NCBI GenBank assembly: GCA_951799425.1
Contig: OX637395.1
Span: 17,780,951-17,844,950 of the forward strand
Length of the DNA stretch: 64,000 nt
From: Ilex aquifolium
Lineage: Eukaryota > Streptophyta > Magnoliopsida > Aquifoliales > Aquifoliaceae
Reading direction: 5' to 3'
Shown here: positions 10,697 to 21,789 of the stretch, in pieces
Numbering within the stretch: position 1 is the stretch's first letter
How the letters are laid out: every line of letters begins with the position of its first letter
Notes under the pieces: generated by a model
What the model saw: the letters and a program-made list of their open reading frames with translations, nothing else
Database searches by the model: none
What the model was told of the DNA's origin: nothing
Translations under genes and position numbers: made by a program

Positions 10697-13277
10697 TGTG
10701 ACACCCCAAAATTCGGGGGTCCGTTGATTACCCATCAACCCGCGGAATACCTGTAGATACCGAGTAACTCGATATCACACTGTTATGCCCCATTTACCGG
10801 GGTCCACAACTTAACGAAATTCGGGCAGAGTCTCCTTTGTATAGAGAGCTCTACCCAAAACCCAACCTGTGCAATATAACTTCACATGACCCATCCGAGA
10901 CCCAATATAAAACAATGACCTCACTGGGTCCATTTATAAGTAAACATTGGCCACACCGGGTCCAACTATCCATACCATTATCAAAACATGCAATGTTGTA
11001 TCAAAAATAGTCCATAACAGTTCGATTACAATTCTTTTACATATACATGCCCAAAAACATAGTTTGTTCCAAAAGTTTTACAAAAGGGGTTATAAAGCCA
11101 CAAATCGGCTTTCTTCACTCTTGCGGCCCCGTATGAGAGCTATCCACCGGAGTGAATCCCGCACCTGAAATGTTTTCCCGTATAGGGTGAGCCACGCCCA
11201 GTAGAGTATTTCCTACAAAGGCTACTCCCCACCTATGTGCATATGTAATGTTTACATGCAAACGATAACACTCTATATCCATTTCAACAAGAACGTGCTA
11301 TTCCATGTTGAAAAATCATAATGTCATGCCATGAAATGAGATGAGACTCACTCATGCAACTTCAACCCGAGTCCTCACCGACTCCCACAACACAATGCAA
11401 TGCACTTGTGAAATGAACCGTCATTTGAAGAAAAATCCCTCCAATGATCGTTTGGAATAAAAGTTGTTTCATTATAAAACCAATCATTGATGAGTGTTAC
11501 TCATTGAATGAGTACTTTATAAATTAAAATCTTGTGTCTTGTTGGGCAACGGATTTTGGATTTTATACCGCCGGTTCCGTATACCATACTACACTTTTCC
11601 GGAATTTCACCACAGGGGAGTGTATAACCAAGTCGTCGAGTCTTGCACCCGAGGGGGGGATCTATCCCTTCTTGCTATACCCGACACAAGTTTTCCATGC
11701 AACATGCGGCTCAATGGGATCTTCGATCCGACTTTACCGATTCCACATATCAATCACCAAGAATGGTGTTTGATTAACCATGTATTCACACACCCACACT
11801 CATGACTCATGCCCATGAATGTGATGCCAATTCCATGTCCATATTGCAATGCATGCCAAATGAACAATTTCTACATATCCAAGTATACCATGACAATTTA
11901 TATCACATGCATATGATTTCATTTAACCACATCATTCAAGCATGTTATAGTATAACCACATGCAATTAACAAACTTAATCACAAAGGCACAATATAACAC
12001 AAAACAACTCATGTAATAGCCCACACAACGGCCCTTATATAAGCCACAAAATAGCTCCTATATAAGCCACCAAAACAGCCCCTATATAGGCCATAAAACC
12101 AACCCCTATATAGGCCATAAAACAGTCCAAAACCAGCCCCTTATTAGTGCACAAAACAGTCCACATTTCGGCACAAAACCAGTCCACATTAGGGTCCACA
12201 TTTGGGCACAAAAACAGTCCACATTAGGGTCCACATTTGGGCACAAAAACAGTCCACATTTGGACACAAAACAGTCCACATTTGGACACAAAAACAGTCC
12301 ACATTTGGGCACCAAAAACAGTCCATTTACAGTCCATTTGGACAACCATTGGACAACCCACATACAATACACATTCACCCACTAAAAACAGTCAATTTTC
12401 AGTCCATTTGGACAACCCTTGGACAGCCCACATGCAAGACACATTCACCCACTAAAAACAGTCCATTTTCAGTCCATTTGGACAACCCTTGGACAGCCCA
12501 CATGCAAGCACATAACCACCCCTTAAAACAGCCCAAAAGGATAGGAATAAACCAAAGTAGGAAGAACCCTACCTCTTGTAGCGTGGAGGAAGTGATAGAA
12601 CTTCCAAAATTACCAACCAAAGCCCAAGAACTTGATTTCTTCAAAATCTCCCCTTGGAATCTTTGGTGAAATCCCTCGTTCTTGGTACGTAGACGTAGCC
12701 CTCGTCGAGGAGATCGACTTTGATTCTTGGTTCGAAGAATTCCGACCGACGGAACTCCGTAGATCTGAGAAACAAGTTTGGATTTCTCTCTTTTTTTTCT
12801 CTCCTCCTCCCCACGTTTTTCAGCCAACAAACCCACTGGTTTCAGCTGAAGAATATCTGAAAAAATCAGATATTTGTCGATATTTATAGCCTTAGATTGT
12901 GCGGTCCACATCACACCGCTCGTTTACTACTTTCGGGTCCGTTTTTTGCCCCGAAACGATTCATTACATTCCGGTTTAAGTTCAAATTAATTTTATTTGA
13001 ATTTTAATCCAATTATAAGGAAATTATATAAAATATATTTATGGGGACCTTTAAAATGTCATTCGCCACGCAGTCGCCTCGAACGATGTGCAAAAATCCG
13101 ACTATCTCGGAATTCGACGAAATTTGACAGGGTGACTCGATTTCGCGATACGAATCCAACGGCGAACTCCGTTTCTCATCCGAGGTCTAGAGCATGAGTA
13201 TCTCAAATACGCATTAGGATATCAAATGACCATTTTGCCCTTATTCACAAAAAGTTCAAATTTACTCGGATTTTACA
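10697..13277 (-). mobile_element. Solo LTR, Tekay-like family C (copy C1)
   Basis: The element starts TGTGACACCCCAAAATTCGG and ends ACTCGGATTTTACA. It is flanked by the exact 5-bp duplication ttaat at 10692-10696 and 13278-13282. Removing it rejoins the SIRE-like LTR: the sequence before 10697 and after 13282 matches one continuous stretch at 26070-26314 (reverse). At 2581 bp it has no interior, so it is a solo LTR. Homology to the 5' LTR at 19068-21265 gives the minus orientation. It includes a promoter-like segment with CT-rich sequence near 12790 and carries the minisatellites at 12040-12520. Confidence 0.93.
12040..12520. repeat. Nested minisatellites inside LTR C1
   Basis: There are three successive arrays. 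At about 12040-12130 a unit of roughly 27 bp around 'cccctatataggccataaaa' repeats. At 12130-12330 a short unit around ACAGTCCACATTTGGGCAC repeats about seven times. At 12310-12519 there are three copies of a 70-bp unit containing CAGTCCATTTGGACAACC. The arrays create long open frames on both strands with repeated peptide words, which are by-products and not genes. Confidence 0.9.
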
Positions 13278-13282
13278 TTAAT

Positions 13283-13411
13283 TCTAGACTTGGGATGATT
13301 AGGGTCAAATAAAATCGGTGATCAATCTGTTAATGAATCCTAGGTGTTCTTCAAATAAATTTTTTTTCAAACCTTTATGATGTTTTGAAAACATAGGATT
13401 GAGTCACTAAT
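13283..13411 (+). mobile_element. SIRE-like 3' LTR, part 2 (truncated)
   Basis: After the second ttaat copy the LTR resumes. It matches the reverse complement of about 25990-26130, including 'ggatgattagggtcaa' and 'gttttgaaaacatagga'. Similarity stops near 13411, so only about the first 340 bp of a roughly 1.5 kb LTR survive here. Confidence 0.7.
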
Positions 13412-13503
13412 TGACAGACATAAAAATAAAAATAAAACAAACAGTATATACACATATAACACAGACTAGACAACTTCCCCGTTCTTTTTCAAACTACCGT
13501 AAC

Positions 13504-13521
13504 TCTCTGGTAACGGTGCCA
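13504..13521 (-). promoter_or_regulatory. Primer-binding site of a Tat/Athila-like gypsy element
   Basis: The minus strand reads TGGCACCGTTACCAGAGA, six bases inside the LTR end. It is a close variant of TGGCGCCGTTGCCGGGGA, the PBS common in Tat/Athila (Ogre, Retand) elements. It shows that the LTR starting at 13528 is a 5' LTR of a minus-strand element whose interior, to the left, is almost wholly lost. Confidence 0.75.
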
Positions 13522-13949
13522 AAAGCTTGACTTGATCTTAATCACAAACCCAAGTATAAGTGGCCAAGTTGCAATGTTACTCGGTTAAGTCCGATGTTGA
13601 ATCCACAGGGAGTTATCTGTTGGAACTTTAAAACAGAAAAATGTGAAATTGTCGTGAGAGTAGTGTGCATTATAACTGCTTGTGGTGTGAGCTTGGAATT
13701 AATAAATAAACACTTAAACTGAACTTTGATTAAAATAATTGAAAAATTCTACTCTTTAGCTCGAGAATCCAACATACATCATATTGTTTGACTATGAAAA
13801 TACCACCTTACAACAATTAACTCCTATGTCAATAGAAAGTTAATCGGTAGGTTTGATGCGTAGGTTGAACCATATCACAACTATTAAGTTAGCCAGAAGG
13901 TCTATGCACCTTACAACAATCAAATAACCCTAGTAAAACCAAAGGTGAA

Positions 13950-15741
13950 TGACTTGATCCGAAATGTGTACACTCAAGTGCAGGCGGTCAAGCTGTAGTA
14001 ATAATCCGATTTAAGTCCGGAGTCGAATCCACAGGGAACTATTGTTGGTGTTTCGAGGTAAGTAGTGGTGGATACCAAATGATTGTAACCCTTGAGATTT
14101 GAAGTGGTGTATGAGATTTCCTGGACAGAATATAAGATTCTTTCCAAGAGGTTTTCTAGATAAAATATAAGATAAGCTCAAATGTAAAAGGTCACTCTTT
14201 AGTTCGAGGATCTGGACATGTAGTTAATCATCCGGTTTATTATACTTGTGCTTGATAACTCTATTAACCCCCGTGTCAACAACAAGTTAATTGGAAGATA
14301 AATGTGGATTATGAGAATTAAGATCATGGTTTCGATATCTTTCTAAAAGTTTACAAGAATTGTCTGTGCCGAGACTCAACCCGTCTATAAAAACACCATG
14401 ACATTAATATTCCATTTCCATTCCTTAAGTGAAGCATGATAATGGTAAAGATTGAAGGGTAGTCATGAAGATCTAGCCGGGGTACTTGCCTTGAACCGAT
14501 GAGACTTCTATGCAAGAGTTATCTATGTTATATAAAGTACTCACGGTTATACAAAGTACCTTATCTTTGCTAGATGCAGTCAATCATTCAATAAGCAAGT
14601 AAAACATAAAGCATTAAAGCATAAACGAAATGCACAGATATAACTTCCAGATGATTTATACATGTCCTTTACCTCTTACTAAAGAGTGAATGAGAAACTA
14701 CTCACTATTCATGGCTTTGGTAAAGCTAAAAAAGTGAGTGATGCTCATCCCTCCAAGTAGAGGAGTTACAAAGTAAAACACAATAAGCAAGGAGCCGATC
14801 TTCGACGAAGAATAAGTGAATCACGTTCCACCCTTCACGGCTTTGGCAAAGCTCTAGAAAAGTGGAAGAGTTTCACTTCTCTAAGGGAAGAAGGAAGCTC
14901 AAACAATGGAAGTAAATGAAACTAATAATTAAAGTAGAAGAAAGCTAGTCACTTTTGGAGGGTTGATCTGCAACCAAAAGATGAAATCTTCCTTTATGCA
15001 AGTAAATATAAACCTAAGTCTAAGACTAAGACAAGTTAAGAAATGTTGATTTAAAACTACCAAAAACAAGTCTACCAAAACAAAAACAAGTCCATTGAAG
15101 CTCCCACAATGGGAGTATTTATAGGCAAAGAGGAGGGGGCAAGGTAGTGTGGAGGAATAGTGCAAGGCCTTCAAAGTCCAAGTGAAAGTCCCAATGTCCG
15201 GAGAGAAAATCAACCACTTTGCAGCCTGTCTGGGGATAACATTCAAACGTTGTCTGACGTTCGAACGTTGTGTCTGTCTTTGCTTGATGAGCGTTCGAAC
15301 GCCAAATGGGGTCTGATCTTCCCACTCAAGTGGCCTGTGGTCTTCTGTGAGAGCCATTTCCACACTCCATGTTCAACTTGACGTTGCACTCAGCAACCTT
15401 CAATAATTCAGCAGAACGTTTGAACGTTACTTGGCGTTCGAACGTGGTACTCAAGTACCTCAGTGTTTTCCTTCTTTGCTGCAAAACGCCATGTCTCAGC
15501 AGCCTGGTCCTCAAATAATTCAAGGGGATGTTCAAACGTTATTTGGAATTCGAACGTTTTTGCTTTATTCCAAGTTTCTCCAATTTTGCTCCAGGGCATG
15601 CCAATGTTGCATGGGTGTTTGATATTCATTGCCTTTGGACCTTAGTTCAATTTATGTCCTGAAATATCATCATTTAAACTCCATCAAAGTATAATTAGTC
15701 TTAGAAAGGCATATTAAAATGTCAATTTTAACTACTAATTA
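13950..15741 (-). mobile_element. Solo LTR, family B (copy B1)
   Basis: The element runs from TGACTTGATCCG to ACTACTAATTA (expected CA mutated to TA). It is flanked by the exact duplication gtgaa at 13945-13949 and 15742-15746. It is 1792 bp with no coding capacity, and it aligns by eye along its full length with B2 at 23001-24770. It sits inside LTR A, its own relative. Two 'acttccag..ttacc' segments and 'cctccaagtagaggagtta' blocks are shared with B2. The minus orientation is inferred from homology to LTR A. Confidence 0.92.
15240..15560. repeat. GTTCGAAC palindrome cluster in B1
   Basis: Within 320 bases the 10-base palindrome CGTTCGAACG or one-base variants (ACGTTCAAACGT, ACGTTTGAACGT, AATTCGAACG) occurs about seven times, mostly in pairs separated by 'ttRtctgRc' or 'tacttgg'. 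The same layout is present in B2 at 24265-24590. Confidence 0.9.
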
Positions 15742-16831
15742 GTGAACAATTCAAAAGGTTTACTATAGCTATTTGATTGGTAGGTCTATGATTCAATGAA
15801 GACGGAGTTCCGGTTTATGCATTGAATCAAAATCATTGGCTATGACAAGACTTAACCCGTCCATAACCAATCTCCCATCTATTACATAAATCCCTACTAT
15901 GTGCATCATTGGCATAGCCAATGAAATGGTATATAACAATAAGTTTATATAGTACTACGATACCAAACAGAAATAAAAACCATCCATCATTTAAGGGAGG
16001 TATAATCACTAAAGCATAGGTAGAACATCGACATTTCCATAATACAAACAACATTACACATGTCTTCACCCTTTACTAAAGAATATAAATGGACTAATCA
16101 CACTTCATTTCTATAGACAAGCAAGAAGGGTAAGACGATCCAATTGCAATACAACACAAATGCAAAGAATCCTTCCCCGAGGAATAGTTGGATCACCCTT
16201 ACTCTTATTACCAATTAGGGCGAAAAAGTGAGAGAGGTTCAACCCTCCAAGTAAAAAGGACGTAAAAGAAATGTAGAATAAGATAATTTTTGGCTAGGAG
16301 TGTTTAGGGTAGGGTATTTCTTCTCTCGGACTCTGGCTTGCCAAAGGTGGAAGATCTCCTCTAAAATGACTTCGAACATGCCTATTTATATGCACCAATG
16401 AGGGTCAAGGCGGCAGACACCCAAGGAAGCCAATTAGGGCTCTCACTGCATCAACGAACCAATGGGAGAAAAGGAAGAGGTGAGGTAGTTAAGGCCACAA
16501 TCTAGACACCACCACCACCATCCCGACAGTGCTCATCATCTAGATTTTGTATTGTACCCTCCTTTGTTGACTTCTTTGACTTTGGCCACCATTGGGATGG
16601 TAGTTTCACCATTTGGATGGTGATTGAGTGCTGATTTTCCTTTTGCCTCCCTCCTTTTGTTCCTCTTTCACGCTTTAATCTTCCCGGTTCCCTTAATTAC
16701 ATATGAAACCCTAAAAAATATATAATTCAAACATTAATCCTAAATTAATCTCAATTAAGCACTTTTGATCAATTAACACACATAATTAACCCTAAATCCT
16801 AATTCATTTATGCACTTTTTAGGGTTAATCA

Positions 16832-17200
16832 CTCGTGCCAACGGGAGTCATATACGGTTTGGGATAAAATATTGTGATTTTCTCCCTAAAACTTGAAACA
16901 AATCCCCTCTGAAGTGTAGGCAGTGACTTGCTTTCAATCATGGTCAATAATCACCCGATGTGCCGTTAACCAATCCATCCCGAGGATGACGTTGAACTCC
17001 GACATGTCCATGACCCTAAGGTCCACCATGAGTTGAATTTTTGAGATCTCTAACTCACAATCTTGATATATCGTATCAATGCAAACCCTAGCTCCTAGGA
17101 GAGAATTCATGTACAATGGCTCCTCTAAGCCCAAATCTTTCACACAAGATGCAGAGATGAATGAATGAGATGCATCCGAATCAAATAACACTCATGCCTA
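16832..17200 (-). pseudogene. Ty3/gypsy aspartic protease remnant (element C2)
   Basis: The minus-strand frame reads a retropepsin-like domain. It holds a LFDSDASHSFIS motif, where the active-site triad should be D-S/T-G but glycine is replaced, and an ILGMDWL flap-type motif near 16976-16996, typical of Tekay/Del chromovirus protease. This enzyme would cleave the Gag-Pol polyprotein. The catalytic DSG is altered to DSD, and the frame breaks upstream (17191) and downstream (stop near 16935). The sequence ends at LTR A, so reverse transcriptase, RNase H and integrase are absent. Confidence 0.8.
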
Positions 17201-17479
17201 TAAACGAGAGAGTAGAAATGTGACATGAATCACCAATTGATCCATCGGCTGAGTTTGAGAAGTGACGACAAAGACTCGCCCCTAGACCCCTAATGTCCCT
17301 ACCTAAAATCCCTATCCCTAGCCTCGGCCTACACCCTAGCCCATTTGGCCTGATTGTGGAGTCCACGCATGTGAAGTAGTTGGAGCCTGCCCTATGCCCT
17401 GAGGTTGATACTGATTCCCCCTGGCCCAAGGTAGGGTATGGAGGAGTGAAATATGTCTGTGGAATCCTCACTGATGTTT

Positions 17480-18441
17480 GGGACTGAGAAGCCTCGTAAC
17501 TTTGGGATCCCTGCTCGAGAGGGCAATCCCTATTCAGGTGGCCCTACTGATGATATAAGTAACATGTCTTTTGGCCTCCTTGGTATGTCCCTTGAAGTTA
17601 TTCCCTCCTTGGACAAATTAACCCTGTCCTTGGCCTTGATACCCTCAGCTTTGCCCTTGGGACCCTTGTGGTGAAGAGGTCCTTTGTTTCTTACCCAAAC
17701 TTGTGTTGGAGGATTGATCCTCATTTTCTTGTCTTTAGCACCAGCCTCCCAGATGCTCTTAGCGTCATCCACCTCCTTTTCGATAGCCATTACCATCTCG
17801 ACCATTGAGTCTAGGTCCTGTAGGCGATGGCCTTCAATCTTGTCTTGGATGGACAACTTTAAGCCATCCTCAAACCTCCTCAATTTGGCCAAGTATGTGA
17901 TCATGTAATCATCGGCAAAATGGGCTAGCTCGGTAAACTTCGCCACGTATTGCATCACCGTCATAGTCTCTTACTTTAGGTCTAGAAATTTCCGGGCTTT
18001 CACTTACTGAAGGGATGATGGGAAATTCTTGTTCATGAAGAGTTCTTGGAACTCTTCCCATGTCATCGTCTCAATGTCTCTTGATGTCTTGGCCCAAGTC
18101 CACCACTGATGGGCCTCTCCCTCAAGTTGGAACGTTGCCAAACTTATCTTGGTGGCATTGGAGGTGATTTCCATTGCCTCAAATATCTTCTCTACTTGTT
18201 GGAACCAATGGTTGGCCACCATCGGGTCCACATCCCCCATAGAAGTAGGCGGCTTATGTGCCTTAAACATTTGGAGGTGATTTGAATCTCCTTGGCCCAC
18301 GTTGGCGCTAGTTTGTAGGAAATTAGCCGCCATAGCAGTCATGGCATCCGTGAATGCCCCTTGATCATAGATGGGTAGTGGTGGTTGGTTGTTTCGACTG
18401 CCCCCTTGGTCAAGTTGATGTCCCAGTCCTCTAGTTATCAT
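17480..18441 (-). pseudogene. Ty3/gypsy gag remnant (element C2, Tekay-like)
   Basis: The start codon at 18441 opens a frame that gives a retrotransposon capsid domain, with ANHWFQQVEKIFEAM, FQLEGEAHQWW and MTWEEFQELF motifs, all signatures of Tekay-type Gag, which forms the virus-like particle. The frame stops at 18004. After a gap and a frame change it continues at 17964-17530 with the second half of the capsid domain and a basic tail. A decayed zinc knuckle lies at about 17525-17570, where the second cysteine is lost and a stop is present (C...H...GHLNRDC). The protease follows on the same strand. Several frame breaks make it non-functional. Confidence 0.85.
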
Positions 18442-19050
18442 CTAAAACATAGAAGATAGCAATAACCCTAACTTAGTGTCATGGACCATTAACAATGTCA
18501 AAGTATACCAAAATATATCACAATGATACAATGATGCCGTAAAGAGAATATGAGAGTTGATTTCAAAACTTGAATTAAAACTTTTAAACAACAATCGCAT
18601 TCGAATGGACATATGTTTGAATGGATGGAAGTCCCAGTACCTCACTCCCTGAGGTTTTCTCAAATTTTTACTAAAGTACTGGGAGCAAGTCACGTTCGAA
18701 CGTGGGTCAAGTTTGAATGTGGGTAGTGTTCGAACAGGCTGAAGTCCCAGTATCTTAGTCTCTGAGATTTTTTAAGATTTCTACCAAAGTACTGGGAGCA
18801 AGTGACGTTCAAACGTAGCCCCCTTTTTTCCCCTTATTTCGGTTTCTTCTTTCTTCCTTTTTCCAATCCTAAGGCTATAAGTCCACTTAGGTTTTTCCAC
18901 ATTCTTCATATTCAATCATACATCTATTCATACACTTAACATATAACAAAGAACATGCAATATACATTAATGCAATGCTTTAACCTGATCTTCCCGTAAC
19001 GGAAAATGATATACTCACTTCCCACGAGATCCATGTAAGATCTAAAGCCT
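18442..19050 (-). other. Leader of element C2 with duplicated palindromic block
   Basis: This is non-coding sequence between the PBS and the gag start. It includes a tandem duplication of about 110 bp (about 18628-18735 and 18737-18815), each copy containing 'gaagtcccagta', 'aaagtactgggagcaag' and then a CACGTTCGAACGTG or TGACGTTCAAACGT palindrome. The same word family occurs in solo LTRs B1 and B2. Confidence 0.75.
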
Positions 19051-19064
19051 AAGCTTTAATGCCA
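19051..19064 (-). promoter_or_regulatory. Degenerate initiator-Met primer-binding site (C2)
   Basis: The minus strand reads TGGCATTAAAGCTT next to the LTR, a decayed form of TGGTATCAGAGC, the iMet tRNA site used by Tekay elements. Its place between the LTR start at 19068 and gag fixes this as the 5' side. Confidence 0.6.
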
Positions 19065-19067
19065 AGA

Positions 19068-21265
19068 TGTGACGCCCCAAAATATGGGGGTCATTTCTCA
19101 ACCCGTTGATCACCCATCAACCCGTGGAATACCTGTGAATATCGTATAACCCGATACCATGCCGTTTCGCCCTATTTACAGGGATCCATAATTAAACGAA
19201 ATTCGGGGCAGAGTCTCCTTTGTACGGGGAACTTTACCCAATATACAACCTGTGCATGCAGCATGCATATGACCCTTCCAAGGTCCAATGTTAATATCCA
19301 AACAATTCATAAATTGAATATCCATCATCATACAATATCCATTCATTAAAAGAATAAATGTCCATACATAAAGTCCCATTACAAGCCTTTAATAAAATAC
19401 AAGTTTTGTACTTAGATTTATACAAGGCCAAAATATAGATGTTCATAAGGGACTACAAAATCCATAACGAGAGCCATAGCCTAGCTCTGTCCTCAAAGCG
19501 AGCTTGTAGGAGGGCCTTCAGTGGAAGCTCATCCAATACTTGAAAAATGTTCCCATGGGGTGAGCCGAAGCCTAGTAGGGTATCTTCGATAGAGAATACC
19601 TCTCAATCCCAATGCATATGATATGAATGCACTTTCATCAAGCCAAACATATATCACAAGTAACATAGAAATGATACTAAGCATGCCAAACATGAATAAT
19701 GTTTCATGAATGCATGTCCAAGCCCGGACCCCTTCCCGGGTTCCCATGCACGAGACATGCTACGATGCATGACATGAACTGGACATTCCAAGCCCCCATC
19801 ATTGATGCTAAACATCTAATGACCATTTAACAATACTTGTGTCTTTCTTGGGTATGTAATTTATGGACATCACACCAACGGGCTACCAAATTGACATGGA
19901 ATTCGAGTGCATCCCACCTTCGGTTTCGAGTGGACCGACACATTTTTCTGGAGTTGCACCGCCGGACAAGTGTGTGAATCAAGTAACCGGACCTTGCATC
20001 TGAGGGAGAATCTATCCTTTATTAATATACCCAACACATTTTTCATGCAATATTTCATGCGACTCAATTAGATGTTTGTCCAATTTTCCTGAGCCCACCA
20101 ATCAACTCACCATGTGATGATTGACCCAACCCATGCACACACATCCACACTCATGCCAAAACCCATGAATGTAGTGTAACCCGTGCATATGCAATATAAT
20201 GTATACTTGCAATTCTATTCCATTACAATGCTAACTATCTCATGTAAGCATGTGACAACATCCCATAAGCATCAACATGTTATTTATATCATGAGGCATA
20301 TAATAACATTCCATAACCATCGTTCAGCATGTTATAAGCAATGTCAATTCAAATAACACACTTGAACATACATTGACATTTTATCAAACACCTTCAAGGC
20401 ATAAAATGTAAACACATAGCACGCCCAATCATCTCACACATAACCAACATGTTCAACACCCAAAATAAAATAAAATAAAATTAGGCACAACATGCTAATC
20501 AATTCACCCAAACATACCACTAGTCACACTAGTTACACGGTAGTTATGTAAGTTATCTACATAACCCTACCCATACCATATACATTCTTAGAATTGCAAG
20601 TAATTATAAATAAGAGGAAACCCTTACCTTTGAAGCGTAAACAAGAAGAAAATCCCTCTAGAATACCCAAAACAAGCTCAAAGCCCTAGCCTCAACACTC
20701 TTGATTTCCGAAATTGATGAAAAATAGTCATTGTTGGTGTTGACACGTTGCCCTCATCGAATAAAACGACTTTAGTTCTTGGTTGATCGAATTCTAACGG
20801 TCAGATCTTGATATATGAAAGGAAGAAGAAGAAGATGACTTTTCTTCGTCTCCAACAATTTTGGCTATGGGGGAATTTTTTTTCCCCCTTTAAATACCTT
20901 TACATTCTTGGCCCACAATGGGCCACATATCACCCTCCCATTGGTTGGAAATCCTTGAGAGTCAATCACAATGCGCCATGTGTCATGCTTGGATAAGATT
21001 AGTTGATTAATCTTTTAATTATATTGTGGGTCCCAAGAATAAAATTAAGTTGTTAGAATTTAATCGCTTGTCATCCAATCGCACATTTCACCTCGTTTTA
21101 CGTAAAAATTTTGACTGTCTAACTTAATTTCGCGAGACGAATCTAATGGTGAGGTCTGTTTCGTCATCCGAGTTATTTAAAAATTTAGATTTTTAACCCG
21201 CACTTAAACGGCTTAATTACCGTATTACCCCTTTAATTAAGATTTTTATTTTCCCGAGTTTTATA
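19068..21265 (-). mobile_element. 5' LTR of Tekay-like element C2
   Basis: It starts TGTGACGCCCCAAAATATGG and ends CCCGAGTTTTATA (CA mutated to TA), matching the ends of solo LTR C1. Shared blocks with C1 and C0 include 'gcagagtctcctttgta' and 'ccgacacatttttc'. It is about 2.2 kb. The adjoining PBS, leader and gag show it is the 5' LTR of a minus-strand element. It is inserted next to a Tat/Athila integrase fragment. Confidence 0.88.
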
Positions 21266-21735
21266 ATTTTTCCTAGTTGGAATTGCATCTATCCATTTAG
21301 AAACATAATTAACTGCCAACAAAATGTAAAGATAACCAAAAGATAAAGGGAAATGACCCATGAAACCGATGCCCTAGAAATCAAAAATCTCAATGACAAG
21401 GATGGGATTAAGAGGCGTCATATTTATCTGGGTCACACTACCTAACCTTTGTCACCTATCATAGCTCTTGCTGAATTGGAAATAATCATTGAACAAGCTA
21501 GGCCAGTAGAAACTAGACTGCAGAATTTTTGCTGTAGTTTTCTTTGATGAAAAATAGCCTTCACATGCTTCCAATGACAAAAAGAGATTACGTCATGTTG
21601 CTTGCCATTGGATACACATCATCTCATCACCTAATCAGAACAATATTTAAATAAATATGGATCATCAAAGAATATTTTTTTACTCCTTTTAGGAACTTCG
21701 TCCTTTCCTGTGGACTCCTATGGGATGATATTTAT
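21266..21735 (-). pseudogene. Ty3/gypsy (Tat/Athila) integrase fragment
   Basis: The minus strand encodes the zinc-binding and early catalytic parts of an integrase. From the 5' side there is a DDPYLFKYC-like block (about 21670), EACEGYFSSKKT (about 21565), FYWPSLF, and a decayed second cysteine pair. Then come MTPLNPILVIEIFDF and FMGHFPLSFGYLYILLAVNY (about 21280-21350) with the first catalytic aspartate region altered. Integrase inserts the cDNA into the genome. Stops interrupt the frame in at least four places. It is cut on the left by LTR C2 and on the right runs into copia gag sequence of a different superfamily. Confidence 0.85.
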
Positions 21736-21789
21736 CCTATAACAAAAAAATTAACAATATCAACATACCAAGAACAAGATGTAGTAACT

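Larger units (their letters stand above)
13528..16831 (-). mobile_element. 5' LTR of a Tat/Athila-like element (A), split by solo LTR B1
   Basis: The LTR starts TGACTTGATCTTAATC and ends GGGTTAATCA, about 1.5 kb once B1 (13950-15741) and one copy of its duplication are removed. The first 100 bases, including GAATCCACAGGGA, are clearly related to those of B1 and B2, so A and B are subfamilies of one LTR group. Continuity across B1 is shown by the gtgaa duplication. The interior left of the PBS lasts only about 110 bp (13412-13503) before SIRE-like sequence. On the right it abuts the protease of element C2, and I find no matching duplication at its two ends. Confidence 0.75.

Noticed and set aside
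12202..12914. Long open frames of 155 and 171 codons on opposite strands
   Set aside because: They are created by the minisatellites in LTR C1; the peptide repeats mirror the DNA repeats and overlap antisense, with no known domain.
14929..15645. Several 60-144 codon frames in B1 and their counterparts in B2
   Set aside because: Frames differ between the two copies and cross the palindrome cluster; both copies are solo LTRs with no conserved protein.
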